This document shows positions 16,845 to 26,587 of a stretch of DNA of 64,000 bases, one piece after another. Made by a program: the position numbers and the translations under genes. The notes under the pieces were generated by a model, which was not told the DNA's origin, did no database searches, and saw only the letters and a list, made by a program, of their open reading frames with translations. Origin of the DNA: an uncultured Muribaculaceae bacterium (lineage in GTDB: Bacteria > Bacteroidota > Bacteroidia > Bacteroidales > Muribaculaceae). The stretch is from NCBI GenBank assembly GCA_947525975.1, contig CANNVE010000009.1, forward strand, positions 1 through 64,000, read 5' to 3'. Every line of letters starts with the position of its first letter. Within the stretch, counting starts at the first letter, position 1.

Positions 16845-17324
16845 TTACGTCAATCCCGACAAAAAAGCCGTCAGATCGAGGATCGACTGCCGGTCAAGCG
16901 CCGACACAGGGATTATGACCTCTCCGCCGGCATGAGACACAGCTATCGAATGGCCCCTGTCTTCGTATCCGCGCACATCGGCGAGCGATATGTGCTGAGG
17001 TGCCGGAGCGGGCCTGTCATCGTCCACCGGCTCATATATTATGTCGATGCCGTCATCGCCAATCTCCACGCGCCTGCGCAGCAAGGCCATGGCTCCCTGC
17101 GGAGTGAGCGCATGGCTGTAATAGGCCATCATCAGCACAAACGGATACGCCACAAGGGCAAGCGCCAGCGCTGCCACTATCCACCTCCAATCCCACAGGG
17201 ATGCGACCAATGCCGCCGCCAGAGGCAAAGCGAAAACCCACCACCGACGCTCCACGAGCTCCATGGCAGCCTTGCGACCGCATTCAGAGGCCGATTGCCT
17301 GAAAGTCTGCGTCACTATCTTCAT
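16845..17324 (-). CDS. Membrane protein with YcxB-like tail
   Basis: 159 residues with a cytosolic N-terminus, two adjacent membrane helices (about 28-45 and 48-70) and a soluble C-terminal half (GDDGIDIIYEPVDDDR ... VIIPVSALD) that resembles the YcxB-like domain. Function unknown. Its ATG overlaps the uvrA stop by 4 bp, so it is translated from the uvrA transcript. Confidence 0.7.
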   Translation of the reverse strand: MKIVTQTFRQSASECGRKAAMELVERRWWVFALPLAAALVASLWDWRWIVAALALALVAYPFVLMMAYYSHALTPQGAMALLRRRVEIGDDGIDIIYEPVDDDRPAPAPQHISLADVRGYEDRGHSIAVSHAGGEVIIPVSALDRQSILDLTAFLSGLT

Positions 17325-20137
17325 AGCCCGCGGTCTTCGTCAAGTTTCTGCCTGAGATACGCCGCCGTATGGCTTTCGGGGCACAGAGCCACCTGCTCGG
17401 GAGTGCCGGCAACCACGAGATAGCCACCTGCATCGCCGCCTTCAGGCCCAATGTCTATTATATGGTCGGCGCATTTTATGACATCGATGTTGTGCTCTAT
17501 CACCACAATGGTGTGACCCTGCTCTATCAGGCGGTCAAAGGCCGCCATCAGTATGTTTATGTCGTAGAAATGAAGTCCGGTGGTGGGCTCGTCGAATATG
17601 AACATCGACGGCTTTGACTTTTCCTGCGACAGGAAATACGCCAGCTTGACGCGCTGGTTCTCGCCGCCCGACAAGGTCGACGATGACTGGCCGAGCTTAA
17701 TGTATCCGAGGCCCACCTGCTGCAGAGGCTTCAGGCGCTTGGCCACCTTTAGGGCCTGGCTGCACTTGGGGTCTTCTTCAAAAAACTCGATAGCCTGATT
17801 GACTGTCATATTGAGCACGTCGTCAATATTCCTGCCCCTGTACCTGACTTCGAGCACATCAGGCTTGAAGCGCTTTCCGTGACATGACTCGCAGAGGATA
17901 GAAATGTCGGCCATGAATTGCATCTCAATCGTGATCACGCCCGCTCCCTTGCACTCCTCGCATCTTCCGCCCTCGGTATTGGTAGAGAAAAACGCCGGGG
18001 TGAAACCCATCTGCTTCGCCCCCTGTTGGTCGGCGAAGAGCTTGCGAATCTCGTCGTAGGCCTTAAGGTAAGTGGCGGGATTTGACCGGCTCGACGCGCC
18101 TATGGGATTCTGGTCTACGAATTCCACCGCGCTTATGCGGTGCATGTCGCCCTTAAGCCCCAGATGCGAACCCGGCGCATCGCCTGCCTCACCGAGCTGG
18201 CGCAGCATGGCCCGGTAGAGGATGTCACGCACGAGGGTTGACTTTCCGCTTCCGCTCACACCGGTCACCACGGTCATCACTCCGAGGGGGAATTTCACGT
18301 CGATATTCTTGAGGTTATGCTCACGCGCGCCTTCCACCTCGATGTATGACGCCCATTTTCGCCTATGCCGCGGCACAGGGATGCGCAGGTCGTGGGCCAG
18401 ATAGCGCAGGGTGTACGACTGCTCTTCCTGTGGCAATTTCTCCCCTTCGGCAGGCACAGGTCCCTGATATATGATTTCTCCGCCGAGCCTACCGGCCTTC
18501 GGACCTACATCGATGAGCCAATCAGAGGCGCGCATTATCTCTTCGTCATGCTCCACTACTATCACCGTATTTCCTATCCGCTGCAGCCTGCGCAGCACAG
18601 ATATGAGCCGGTCAGTGTCACGCGGATGCAGGCCTATCGAAGGCTCGTCGAGGATGTAGAGCGATCCTATCAGGCTGCTGCCGAGCGATGTGGCCAGATT
18701 GATGCGCTGGCTCTCGCCGCCAGAAAGGGTGTTTGACAGACGGTCGAGCGTGAGATAGCCGAGCCCCACCTGCTGCAGGAAGTCGAGGCGGCTGCGTATC
18801 TCGGTGAGCACGCGCGATGCTATGGCCTCGTCGGTGGGATTGAGGCTGAGGGAGTCAAACCATCGGGCCAGATCGGCCACCGGCATCCTGACGAGCTCGC
18901 CTATGTGGCGGCCGCCGATCTTGACGTAGGCGGCCTCAGGGCGCAGGCGATTGCCTCCGCACACCGGGCATGTACGCTTTCCCCTGAATCTCGCGAGCAT
19001 CACACGGTATTGTATCTTGGCCTGCTGGCGCTCTACCCAACGGAAAAAGCCGTTGATGCCGTGATATCGTCCCTTCCCTTCCCAGAGGATTCGCTTTTCC
19101 TGATCTGAAAGGTCAGCGTAAGGCTTGTGTATAGGGAATCCGATGGATGGGGCCAGGTGTATGAGCTCACGTTTCCACTCGCTCATCTTCTCGCCTCGCC
19201 AACACACCACAGCGTCATCAAACACCGACAGGGCCGGATTAGGCACCACGAGCCTCTCATCGATGCCGATCACTCGCCCAAACCCCTCACACTCGGGGCA
19301 AGCCCCGTAGGGATTGTTGAAGTTGAAAAGTTGGTCAGAAGGTTCGATGAATTCTATGCCGTCAGCCTCAAAGCGCTTGGAGAAATGGCTGTGTGTGAGT
19401 CCGTCGGCGGTCCATGCAAGCAGATCGCATTCGTCACGGCCCTCGAAAAAGGCGAGCTCGACCGACTCAGTGATACGCGACACCTCATCCTTGGCGTCGC
19501 TCGACATGAATCGGTCAATGAGTAAGCCAAGACCGTCGGCATCCGGAAGGGTGGAAGCATCCGCAAGCAAGTCTTCAATCATGAGGAATTCGCCTTTGCT
19601 CACCACTCTCGAATATCCGGCCTTAAGAAAGACATCGAGCTGCTGGGCGAGATCGCGTCCCTCGGGCAGGACTATGGGTGCCGTGAGAGCCACGCGCGTG
19701 CCGGCAGGCAACGCAGCCACCGCATCGACCACATCCTGTGGCGTATGCTTCTTCACTTCCTGCCCGCTCACGGGCGAGAACGTATGGCCTACTCGCGCGA
19801 AAAGAAGCCGCATATAGTCATAAATCTCGGTCGATGTGCCCACCGTAGAGCGCGGATTGCGCGTATTGACCTTCTGCTCAATGGCTATGGCCGGGGGCAG
19901 CCCCTTGATATAGTCGCATTCGGGCTTGGATAGTTTGCCCATGAATTGGCGGGCATACGACGAAAGGCTCTCGACATATCGTCTCTGCCCCTCGGCGTAG
20001 AGTGTGTCGAAAGCGAGCGAGGACTTGCCCGATCCGGACAATCCTGTGATCACTATGAGTTTATTGCCAGGGATATCGAGGTCTACGTTCTTGAGATTGT
20101 TGACTCTCGCTCCTTTGACTTGTATGTTGGCGGGCAT
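17321..20137 (-). CDS. uvrA: UvrABC excinuclease subunit A
   Basis: Damage-recognition ATPase of nucleotide excision repair. 938 residues, normal length. It has two ABC modules with Walker [13 protein letters not shown] and [11 protein letters not shown], signatures LSGGESQRI and LSGGENQRV, and two Cys4 zinc modules ([12 protein letters not shown]/CPVCGGNR, and CEECKGAG with CESCHGKRF). The start at [14 protein letters not shown] agrees with the family. A 12-bp GC palindrome lies 23 bp upstream of the start. The downstream membrane gene overlaps by 4 bp. Confidence 0.97.
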   Translation of the reverse strand: MPANIQVKGARVNNLKNVDLDIPGNKLIVITGLSGSGKSSLAFDTLYAEGQRRYVESLSSYARQFMGKLSKPECDYIKGLPPAIAIEQKVNTRNPRSTVGTSTEIYDYMRLLFARVGHTFSPVSGQEVKKHTPQDVVDAVAALPAGTRVALTAPIVLPEGRDLAQQLDVFLKAGYSRVVSKGEFLMIEDLLADASTLPDADGLGLLIDRFMSSDAKDEVSRITESVELAFFEGRDECDLLAWTADGLTHSHFSKRFEADGIEFIEPSDQLFNFNNPYGACPECEGFGRVIGIDERLVVPNPALSVFDDAVVCWRGEKMSEWKRELIHLAPSIGFPIHKPYADLSDQEKRILWEGKGRYHGINGFFRWVERQQAKIQYRVMLARFRGKRTCPVCGGNRLRPEAAYVKIGGRHIGELVRMPVADLARWFDSLSLNPTDEAIASRVLTEIRSRLDFLQQVGLGYLTLDRLSNTLSGGESQRINLATSLGSSLIGSLYILDEPSIGLHPRDTDRLISVLRRLQRIGNTVIVVEHDEEIMRASDWLIDVGPKAGRLGGEIIYQGPVPAEGEKLPQEEQSYTLRYLAHDLRIPVPRHRRKWASYIEVEGAREHNLKNIDVKFPLGVMTVVTGVSGSGKSTLVRDILYRAMLRQLGEAGDAPGSHLGLKGDMHRISAVEFVDQNPIGASSRSNPATYLKAYDEIRKLFADQQGAKQMGFTPAFFSTNTEGGRCEECKGAGVITIEMQFMADISILCESCHGKRFKPDVLEVRYRGRNIDDVLNMTVNQAIEFFEEDPKCSQALKVAKRLKPLQQVGLGYIKLGQSSSTLSGGENQRVKLAYFLSQEKSKPSMFIFDEPTTGLHFYDINILMAAFDRLIEQGHTIVVIEHNIDVIKCADHIIDIGPEGGDAGGYLVVAGTPEQVALCPESHTAAYLRQKLDEDRGL

Positions 20138-20159
20138 TTTTGCAGATTAAAGTTTTGGT

Positions 20160-20171
20160 CCGCCCGGGCGG
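20160..20171. promoter_or_regulatory. 12-bp perfect palindrome upstream of uvrA
   Basis: CCGCCCGGGCGG is fully self-complementary and GC-rich in an otherwise AT-rich spacer, 23 bp before the uvrA start codon. It could be a protein-binding site or a short RNA hairpin in the leader. No known damage-response box is matched. Confidence 0.35.
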
Positions 20172-20214
20172 CCCGTGGTGGTATTATAATTGGTGAGAAT
20201 TGGCTTAAAGTAGA

Positions 20215-20250
20215 CTAATTAGACCAATTAGTCATTATTGGTCTAATTAG
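20215..20250 (-). terminator. AT-rich inverted repeat overlapping a gene end
   Basis: CTAATTAGACCAAT and its exact complement, 14 bp each, with an 8-nt loop. It covers the last codons of the thioredoxin-like gene and lies between it and uvrA. Probably a terminator for the minus-strand gene, though without a clear T-run. Confidence 0.55.
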
Positions 20251-20737
20251 ATTTTTTGAGTTTGTCAAGGTCTGATGTCGAGGGGTTGACGGCCAGAATC
20301 CTGCCATCGGGGCCTATCAGCATCGATCCGTAGCCGCTGTCAAGGCGAAAATCCTTGATTATCTTGCGTGCTTCGGCACCTTGCACATTAATTTGCGATC
20401 GAGGGTCGAGATTGTCGCGGCGGGATATCTCCTGGAAGAGCTCCGGCTCGGAATCAAAGTTGACACCCACCGCCTTCCATCCATCGCCGGCATTTGAGTC
20501 GGCCCAAGCGCCGTATGTGTTGGCTTGGATGCGCGACTCGGCGTCAGATGACGACCAGAATGTGACGAGCACGAAATCTCCGCGCATGGATTCGAGGCTT
20601 ATCGACTGCTCATTTGTCTTTGCCGACAGTGCCGGCGCGAAATCTCCGGGCTCCAGGCCGGCGTTGTCGCGGTTGTAGCCTGATGTGACGAAGATAACCA
20701 ACAAAAGAAGCGCGATCGATAGTAATGTTTGCTTCAT
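20243..20737 (-). CDS. Thioredoxin-fold protein without the CxxC pair
   Basis: About 164 residues from the ATG at 20737 (MKQTLLSIALLLLVIFVTSG, a signal or anchor sequence); the longer in-frame ORF up to 20899 runs over the promoter box at 20869-20876 and is not used. The domain looks like AhpC/TSA or TlpA thioredoxins (LEPGDFAPALSA, GDFVLVTFWSS, VGVNFDSE, DGRILAVNPS). The motif that should follow VTFW is SSSDAESR, so both redox cysteines are gone. It is probably periplasmic with a binding or structural role. Confidence 0.75.
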   Translation of the reverse strand: MKQTLLSIALLLLVIFVTSGYNRDNAGLEPGDFAPALSAKTNEQSISLESMRGDFVLVTFWSSSDAESRIQANTYGAWADSNAGDGWKAVGVNFDSEPELFQEISRRDNLDPRSQINVQGAEARKIIKDFRLDSGYGSMLIGPDGRILAVNPSTSDLDKLKKSN

Positions 20738-20868
20738 TGTACCTATAATTATGTTCATGAATAAGATTCCCGCCGCTGGGGAGCGTCGCGCACCGGGGCG
20801 CGGAAATCCTGCCGATTTTCGGCTCGGCCACCAACTCTTTGGCAGCCCTAACGCATGTTTTTCGGGTG

Positions 20869-20876
20869 CAAAGTTA
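20869..20876 (-). promoter_or_regulatory. -7 box for the thioredoxin-like gene
   Basis: Reads TAACTTTG on the minus strand, with an ATTG on that strand about 19 bp upstream. The transcript leader to the chosen ATG would be about 125 nt. Confidence 0.6.
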
Positions 20877-21064
20877 CGAATTTTTGTCCAATAATACAAT
20901 GTATATCAATAATTTGATTGTAAACACCCCCGTAAAAGCCGTTACATTTCAGTTACAATCCGCTGATATGCCAATTGTTAAGCCCGATTGCTAAACTTAG
21001 CGAAATGAGCCTCTTCAGACACCTCCCCACAGGGTCTCATCAGCCATAATGGCGAATATTTATG

Positions 21065-21095
21065 TTTGATATTTCGGCCATTTTTCGTAATTTTG
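21065..21095 (+). promoter_or_regulatory. Promoter of the DUF4199 operon
   Basis: TTTG at 21065-21068, a 19-bp spacer and TAATTTTG at 21088-21095, a full consensus match. Together with the opposite promoter at 20869 it makes 20738-21113 a divergent control region; nothing coding was seen in it. Confidence 0.8.
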
Positions 21096-21113
21096 CGGTT
21101 TAGAATTAATAAT

Positions 21114-21662
21114 ATGAGAGATAGCCGGAAATCAGTATATCACACAGGCGGCGCCGACGGCCTCATCATGGGCGTGGCGTTTGTCATAGTCATGGCCATG
21201 ACTATGCTTTCGATAAGGCTTGAGTCAGCCCTGCTGTCGATTTTCTCCATGCTGCTCGCCGTGCCAGGCATAGCGGCTCTCGCGGCCACTCTGCTGCGCA
21301 AGCGGTATGTTGAGAACAGCTATCGCGACGCCTTCTCCTCGCTGTGGATGCACGGCATCACCATGTTTGTGTGCGGCAATCTGATATTTGGCCTCGCCCT
21401 CTACGCCTATCTGCGATTCATAGACCCGGGATTCCTGGTGCGCGAGACACTGGAAGCCGCCTCAATATATTCAGGCCTTGGAACCGACGAGGGCGAACAT
21501 ATGGCCACGCTGCTGCATTCGATGGTCGACAAGCACCTGCTCCCCACCCCCATATCATTCGCTTTCTCAATGATGTGGTTCGGATCGTTCTTCGGCTGCA
21601 TGCTGTCTCTGGCAATGACATTCCTTGTGAGGATGGTGCGCCCGGCAAGGCACATAAAATAG
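21114..21662 (+). CDS. DUF4199 integral membrane protein
   Basis: 182 residues from the ATG at 21114, 19 bp after the -7 box; the upstream in-frame ATG at 21066 lies inside the promoter. There are four membrane helices with a polar central loop (GLGTDEGEHMATLL), in the style of the Bacteroidota DUF4199 family, which usually sits directly before a GT2 glycosyltransferase as here. Function unknown; it is likely the partner of the membrane glycosyltransferase 12 bp downstream. Confidence 0.8.
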   Translation: MRDSRKSVYHTGGADGLIMGVAFVIVMAMTMLSIRLESALLSIFSMLLAVPGIAALAATLLRKRYVENSYRDAFSSLWMHGITMFVCGNLIFGLALYAYLRFIDPGFLVRETLEAASIYSGLGTDEGEHMATLLHSMVDKHLLPTPISFAFSMMWFGSFFGCMLSLAMTFLVRMVRPARHIK

Positions 21663-21674
21663 AAATCTAAAGAC

Positions 21675-22631
21675 ATGGACATATCTGTTGTAATACCCCT
21701 ATACAATGAGGCCGAATCGCTGCCCGAGCTGCAGGCCTGGATAGAGAGAGTGATGGCCGAAAACGGCTTCAGCTACGAGGTGATTTATGTCGACGACGGC
21801 TCCACCGACGATTCATGGCAGGTGATAAAAGGCCTGCAGCAGACCAATCCCGCCGTCAAAGGCATTTCCTTCCGCCGAAACTATGGCAAATCACCGGCCC
21901 TGAACAATGGCTTCGCGAAGGCGCAGGGCGACGTGGTGATCACCATGGACGCCGACCTGCAGGACAGCCCCGACGAGATTCCGGAGCTGTACCGCATGAT
22001 CACCGAAGACAAATATGACCTCGTGTCAGGGTACAAGAAGAAGCGCTACGACCCGCTGTCGAAGACCATACCCACAAAGCTCTTCAACGCCACGGCCCGA
22101 AAGGTGTCAGGCATCAAGAATCTCCACGACTTCAACTGCGGCCTGAAGGCCTACCGCAACAAGGTGGTGAAGCACATTGAGCTCGGCGCCGACATGCACC
22201 GCTACATACCCTATCTGGCAAAGCTGGCCGGATTCAACCGCATCGGAGAGAAGGTGGTGCACCATCAGGCCAGAAAATACGGCAAGACTAAATTCGGCCT
22301 CGACCGTTTCGTCAACGGCTATCTCGATCTGGCCACATTGTGGTTCACAGGCAAATTCGGAAAGAAGCCCATGCACTTCTTCGGCCTTCTCGGCACGCTG
22401 ATGTTTATGCTCGGATTCATCTCCGCCGCCCTCGTCGGAGGCATCAAGCTCTACAACATGCACCACGGCCTCCCCTATTCGCTCGTGGCCGATTCGCCGT
22501 ATTTCTATCTGGCTCTGACCCTGATGCTGCTCGGATCACAATTCTTCCTGGCCGGATTCATAGGCGAGCTGATAGTGAAAAACTCCACCCTGCGCAATCA
22601 ATATGAAATCGATGAGACGCTCAACCTTTAA
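21675..22631 (+). CDS. Membrane-bound GT2 glycosyltransferase (DPM/GtrB type)
   Basis: 318 residues. The GT-A domain has VVIPLYNEAESL, YVDDGSTDDSW and the metal-binding MDADLQDSPDEIP. Two C-terminal membrane helices (about 235-258 and 272-300) end in a NQYEIDETL tail. This is the architecture of enzymes that move a sugar from a nucleotide donor to polyprenyl phosphate. It belongs to the operon with DUF4199 before it and overlaps the next gene by 29 bp. Confidence 0.9.
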   Translation: MDISVVIPLYNEAESLPELQAWIERVMAENGFSYEVIYVDDGSTDDSWQVIKGLQQTNPAVKGISFRRNYGKSPALNNGFAKAQGDVVITMDADLQDSPDEIPELYRMITEDKYDLVSGYKKKRYDPLSKTIPTKLFNATARKVSGIKNLHDFNCGLKAYRNKVVKHIELGADMHRYIPYLAKLAGFNRIGEKVVHHQARKYGKTKFGLDRFVNGYLDLATLWFTGKFGKKPMHFFGLLGTLMFMLGFISAALVGGIKLYNMHHGLPYSLVADSPYFYLALTLMLLGSQFFLAGFIGELIVKNSTLRNQYEIDETLNL

Positions 22632-23157
22632 CATCGGATGCTGCGGAAGGGCCATGCTGCGATCGCTGCCGGCAGTGATCGCGACGTCTCTGCTTTCGGC
22701 CTTGGCGGCATGCAACACCAACGGCTGCCTCGAAAACCGCAACAGTGTGCCGCTGGCCGGATTCTACAGCAGCGCCACGCTGAAATCGATCACAGTCGAC
22801 TCGGTGCAGATCACAGGCGAGGGAATGCCCGAGGACGACCCTCTGCTAAAGGCAGGCGAGAGAGTGAGCCAGGTGTATCTGCCCATGCGCTCCACCCGCC
22901 CCTCGACATCTTGGGTGATATCATACAAGCAGAAGGATCTTGACCTCCCCGAGCTCAACGACACTCTGACATTTGACTACGATTCGGCTCCATATTTCGC
23001 CGGAAACGAATGCGGCGTGGTATACTACTACGAAATCACCCGCATGGAGCACACCTGCCACCTCATCGACTCGGTGGCCGTCTCCGACTCGCTGATCACC
23101 AATTTCGACATGGAGAGAATACACATTTATTTCCGCACAGCCGAGCCAGAAGAATGA
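22603..23157 (+). CDS. DUF6452-type lipoprotein
   Basis: 184 residues (a second Met at codon 4 is an alternative start). A signal sequence ends in LLSALAAC, with the lipidated Cys followed by NTNGC. The mature part is beta-rich and looks like the Bacteroidota DUF6452 family, which is commonly followed by DUF6048, as here. The start lies inside the glycosyltransferase gene, showing coupled translation. Role unknown, probably envelope. Confidence 0.75.
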   Translation: MKSMRRSTFNIGCCGRAMLRSLPAVIATSLLSALAACNTNGCLENRNSVPLAGFYSSATLKSITVDSVQITGEGMPEDDPLLKAGERVSQVYLPMRSTRPSTSWVISYKQKDLDLPELNDTLTFDYDSAPYFAGNECGVVYYYEITRMEHTCHLIDSVAVSDSLITNFDMERIHIYFRTAEPEE

Positions 23158-24155
23158 AGACGATAACCCGACACCTGCAGACAGCCATCTTAGCCGCCAT
23201 ATTGATCGCGCTCGGATGCGCCGGAGCTTACGCCCAAAGGCGCATCACGCCCATCAACACTCCCGCCACAGCCACCCAGCCGGTCAATGAGACGAAAAAC
23301 GACACGGCGCGCATACATGCCCGCATGCGCGCAACGATGCCTCACTACCACGAAGACAACGGCGTGGTGGTATACATCGACACTATCACGGGCACGGAAT
23401 TCCGCGACTCGACATTCCTCAACATGAAAAAGCCCATGACCTACCCTCTGTGGCATGCAGTGTCGGTGGGAGTAGACCTTTGGAATCCGATCATGAGGGC
23501 TTTCGGCCAACACTACGGCCTTATCGACTTCTCGGCCCAACTCAGCCTCCACAACCGCTACAAGCCCGTGTTCGAGGCCGGCCTCGGCATAGCCAACAAT
23601 ACTCCGGCTGACCTCAACTTCACCTACAAGACGCCGCTAAGCCCATATTTCCGCATTGGCATGGACTACAACTTCCTCTACAACTCCACGCCCGACTATC
23701 AGTTCCTCGCCGGAGTCAGATTCGGCATGTCGCCCTTCAAATACTCGATCGAAGACATCACCATCAATTCATCCTACTGGGGCGAGGAAGCTCATCCAAC
23801 CATACCGGAACAGAGCGCCACAGCCGTATGGGCTGAATTCGGCCTTGGGCTGAAAGTGAAGATATGGGGCCCGATCTCGGCAGGATGGTTCTTCCGCTTC
23901 CGGTCTATGCTGAGCCAGGGCAAGAGCCAATACGGCAAGCCATGGTATGTGCCAGGCTACGGAGTGCGAGGCCAGGCCATCAACGGGTCGTTCACCATCT
24001 CCTACACATTTGATCTGTCGAAGAAAAAGAAGGCGCAAATCCCCGATAGACTCCCGGGCGAGGATTCCGGTACCATATACTTGCCCGAAGGCAGCGGAGA
24101 GCCGTCGCCTGCCGACATCAACCAAGGGCTCGACGCCGAGACGCCCGGCGACTGA
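23154..24155 (+). CDS. DUF6048 outer-membrane-type protein
   Basis: 333 residues from the ATG at 23154, which overlaps the previous stop as ATGA. The longer ORF upstream is out of frame with the real gene there and lacks a signal peptide. Signal MKTITRHLQTAILAAILIALG is followed by a body of alternating aromatic strands (SVGVDLWNPIMRAFGQHYG, VFEAGLGIANN) that suggests a small beta-barrel. It is the last gene of the four-gene operon. Function unknown. Confidence 0.75.
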   Translation: MKTITRHLQTAILAAILIALGCAGAYAQRRITPINTPATATQPVNETKNDTARIHARMRATMPHYHEDNGVVVYIDTITGTEFRDSTFLNMKKPMTYPLWHAVSVGVDLWNPIMRAFGQHYGLIDFSAQLSLHNRYKPVFEAGLGIANNTPADLNFTYKTPLSPYFRIGMDYNFLYNSTPDYQFLAGVRFGMSPFKYSIEDITINSSYWGEEAHPTIPEQSATAVWAEFGLGLKVKIWGPISAGWFFRFRSMLSQGKSQYGKPWYVPGYGVRGQAINGSFTISYTFDLSKKKKAQIPDRLPGEDSGTIYLPEGSGEPSPADINQGLDAETPGD

Positions 24156-24279
24156 AATATGACGACAATCTACCCGAGCGATGGAAAACATAAGTTTGCC
24201 ATCGCTTGTTAATTAAAATAAGACAATCGGGCCATCCCTCAGCCTTCGAGGGGGGATATCCCACCAACCAGTTTCGACT

Positions 24280-25671
24280 ATGGAAGAAATAGACAAAAAC
24301 GAAAGAAAATTCACCGGAAAGGTCTTCTACGCCGCCCGTCAGGCGCTGCGCCGCCACGCCACCGGCGGCAACATACTGATATTCGCCACAGTGCTCGCGC
24401 TTGTCGTGGCCAATGTGCCGCAAATCAACGGCCTCTACTTCGGCTTCTGGGAGCAGGAAGTGAGGCTGCAGCTCGGCGACTTCAACTTCTTCAGCCACCA
24501 CGGAGAGCCGATGAGCCTGCTGTCGTTCATCAACGACGCCCTGATGGCCATCTTTTTCTTCTCCATAGGCCTTGAAATCAAGAGAGAGATACTGGTGGGC
24601 GAACTCTCGTCATTCCGCCAGGCTCTGCTCCCCATCCTCGCCGCAGTGGGCGGCATGGCGGTGCCCGTGCTGATATTCTTCGCGTTCGCCTCCGGCACCG
24701 ACTACATCGGAGGCGCCGCCATACCGATGGCCACCGACATAGCCTTCTCTCTCGGCGTGCTCGCCATGCTCGGGCGCAGAGTGCCCCTTTCCGTAAAGAT
24801 ATTCCTCACCACCCTGGCCGTGGTCGACGACATCGGCGGCATCGTGGTCATCGCCACCTGCTATTCCCATGGCATCGACTACATGCTTCTTGTCTACGCG
24901 GCCGGATTGCTCGGAGTGCTTCTGCTCGGCACTTGGCTGAAGATCCAGAGCAAAGTGTTCTACCTCACTCTTGGCGGCGTAGTGTGGTTCCTCTTCCTCA
25001 ATTCAGGCATACACCCCACCATAGCCGGAGTGCTCGTCGCATTCTGCGTCCCCGCCACACCGGTATTCGCGCCAAAGAAATATGTGCAGATCATACGCCG
25101 TTCGATAGGCCATTTCCGTGGAGAGGATGACGAACTGCTCAACCGGCGCTCCATCCTCAACCGCGAACAGATGGACTGGCTCAAGGAAGTGGAGTCCGCT
25201 TCTGACAAAGTGATCTCCCCGCTTCAGGAACTCGAAGACTCTCTCCACCCGATAGTCAACTATTTCATCCTGCCGCTCTTCGCATTCGCCAACGCCGGCA
25301 TCCTGCTGCTCGGCACCGACCCTGCGTCGATATTCGAGGGCATCTCGCTCGCCATCATCTGCTCGCTCGTGCTGGGCAAATTCCTCGGCATATTCATATT
25401 CTCCTGGATCACAGTCAAACTCAAGCTCGCCCCAATGCCGGCCCACAGCAACTGGAAGATGATGGCTTCGGTGGCCCTGCTCGGAGGCATAGGCTTCACA
25501 GTGTCGCTCTTCATCGCCACCCTGTCGTTCGGAGGCAGCCCAGCCATGGCCGAGCTCCTCAACCACGCCAAGCTCGGCATCGTGGCCGGCTCGCTGATAG
25601 CAGGCGTGACAGGCTTCGTGATCCTTCACTACACCCTGCCCCGAGGCATCGCCCCCGACGCCGAAGAATAA
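24280..25671 (+). CDS. nhaA: Na+/H+ antiporter
   Basis: 463 residues, longer than E. coli NhaA because of a cytosolic insert (about 270-325). It exports sodium in exchange for protons at alkaline pH. The paired aspartates of the ion site are in VVDDIGGIVVIA, the conserved TDIAFSLGVLAMLG helix is present, and the C-terminal helix block is LLGGIGFTVSLFIATLSF. Cytosolic N-terminus. It has its own transcription unit. Confidence 0.95.
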   Translation: MEEIDKNERKFTGKVFYAARQALRRHATGGNILIFATVLALVVANVPQINGLYFGFWEQEVRLQLGDFNFFSHHGEPMSLLSFINDALMAIFFFSIGLEIKREILVGELSSFRQALLPILAAVGGMAVPVLIFFAFASGTDYIGGAAIPMATDIAFSLGVLAMLGRRVPLSVKIFLTTLAVVDDIGGIVVIATCYSHGIDYMLLVYAAGLLGVLLLGTWLKIQSKVFYLTLGGVVWFLFLNSGIHPTIAGVLVAFCVPATPVFAPKKYVQIIRRSIGHFRGEDDELLNRRSILNREQMDWLKEVESASDKVISPLQELEDSLHPIVNYFILPLFAFANAGILLLGTDPASIFEGISLAIICSLVLGKFLGIFIFSWITVKLKLAPMPAHSNWKMMASVALLGGIGFTVSLFIATLSFGGSPAMAELLNHAKLGIVAGSLIAGVTGFVILHYTLPRGIAPDAEE

Positions 25672-25694
25672 CCACACAAAACCACAAAACTAAA

Positions 25695-25744
25695 ATTCGA
25701 GATTAATCGGGATTAATCCTGGTTAATCTCGATTAATCTCGAAT
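25695..25744. repeat. Tandem 10-bp repeats forming a hairpin between convergent genes
   Basis: Four units of the type GATTAATCNN follow each other from 25701 with a period of 10. The ends, ATTCGAGATTAATC (25695-25708) and GATTAATCTCGAAT (25731-25744), are exact inverted repeats. It lies between nhaA and the convergent zinc-ribbon gene and could act as a two-way terminator. Confidence 0.7.
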
Positions 25745-25750
25745 CATCCC

Positions 25751-26509
25751 CTAAATAGGACGCAAGCCTTTGCAACGGGGATAATCGCTGCAGCCCCAAA
25801 ACTGCCGCCCTTGCATCTGACCCTTCTGCTGCACCCTCTTCAGCATAGGTTTGCCGCATACAGGACAATCAGGTGCGCCCTGGGCAGTCGCTTGCGCCTT
25901 GCGGGTCTCAAGGCGCTCTACAGTCATGTTTTCCGTAAAGCCCCCAACCTGCTTGAAAGCGTCAAGTTGGCTTTTGATTTGACATTGAAGCATCTTATTC
26001 TCCCTCTGACACAGCACAAGCATGGCATTCGCGGCTATTTCAGGATTATTGTTTTCCAGCCATGCGTCAAACTTGCTTTTCTGCGTCAAAATATGTATAG
26101 CCGCATCATGAAGATAGCTGTTGCTGTAATTAGGAGCATCAAGCCGCATCTGCCATATTGCTTCACGATTAGGATTGCCTATGGCCCATACATCAGCCTT
26201 ACGACGAAGAAGGAAATTGAATAAGTCACCCTGAAGTTCATCAAAACTCGCCCTGGCTACGTCAAGCAGTCTCATTTCCGTTTCAATAGATGTAGAATGC
26301 CGAGCCGAACCTTCAGCGATATTTGCCACACCGCATCGGGCCGCCATCACCATCTGATCATATAGACGTCGCCCAGGATCCATGCGATAATCAACAAACC
26401 TGTCGCAAAAACTCTGCGTCGCAAGTTGGATTATATTGCCAACAATCCATGAATTTAGCCAATAATACGACTGCGAAAACTGAATATTTACTCCCATAAC
26501 TTTTTCCAT
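25751..26509 (-). CDS. Four-helix-bundle protein fused to a topoisomerase-type zinc ribbon
   Basis: 252 residues from the ATG at 26509; starts further upstream (26536) fall on the -7 box at 26525-26532. The N-terminal half (WIVGNIIQLATQSFCDRF, MVMAARCGVANIAEGSARHS) is a helical bundle of the S23/IVS type, related to ORFs in rRNA intervening sequences and to the Avd protein of diversity-generating retroelements. The last 40 residues hold the Cys4 ribbon of topoisomerase I C-termini (CPVCGKPM ... GCSDYPRCKG). Nucleic-acid binding is likely; role unknown. The gene is more AT-rich than its neighbours. Confidence 0.8.
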   Translation of the reverse strand: MEKVMGVNIQFSQSYYWLNSWIVGNIIQLATQSFCDRFVDYRMDPGRRLYDQMVMAARCGVANIAEGSARHSTSIETEMRLLDVARASFDELQGDLFNFLLRRKADVWAIGNPNREAIWQMRLDAPNYSNSYLHDAAIHILTQKSKFDAWLENNNPEIAANAMLVLCQRENKMLQCQIKSQLDAFKQVGGFTENMTVERLETRKAQATAQGAPDCPVCGKPMLKRVQQKGQMQGRQFWGCSDYPRCKGLRPI

Positions 26510-26524
26510 TAATCCACAACAATG

Positions 26525-26532
26525 CAAATATA
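26525..26532 (-). promoter_or_regulatory. -7 box of the zinc-ribbon gene
   Basis: Reads TATATTTG on the minus strand, 15 bp from the chosen start, and decides against the longer upstream starts. Confidence 0.65.
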
Positions 26533-26587
26533 GCAAATTCTCACATCATAACATCTCCATAGGTTTTCATTATTGTGGAAATTGTCG

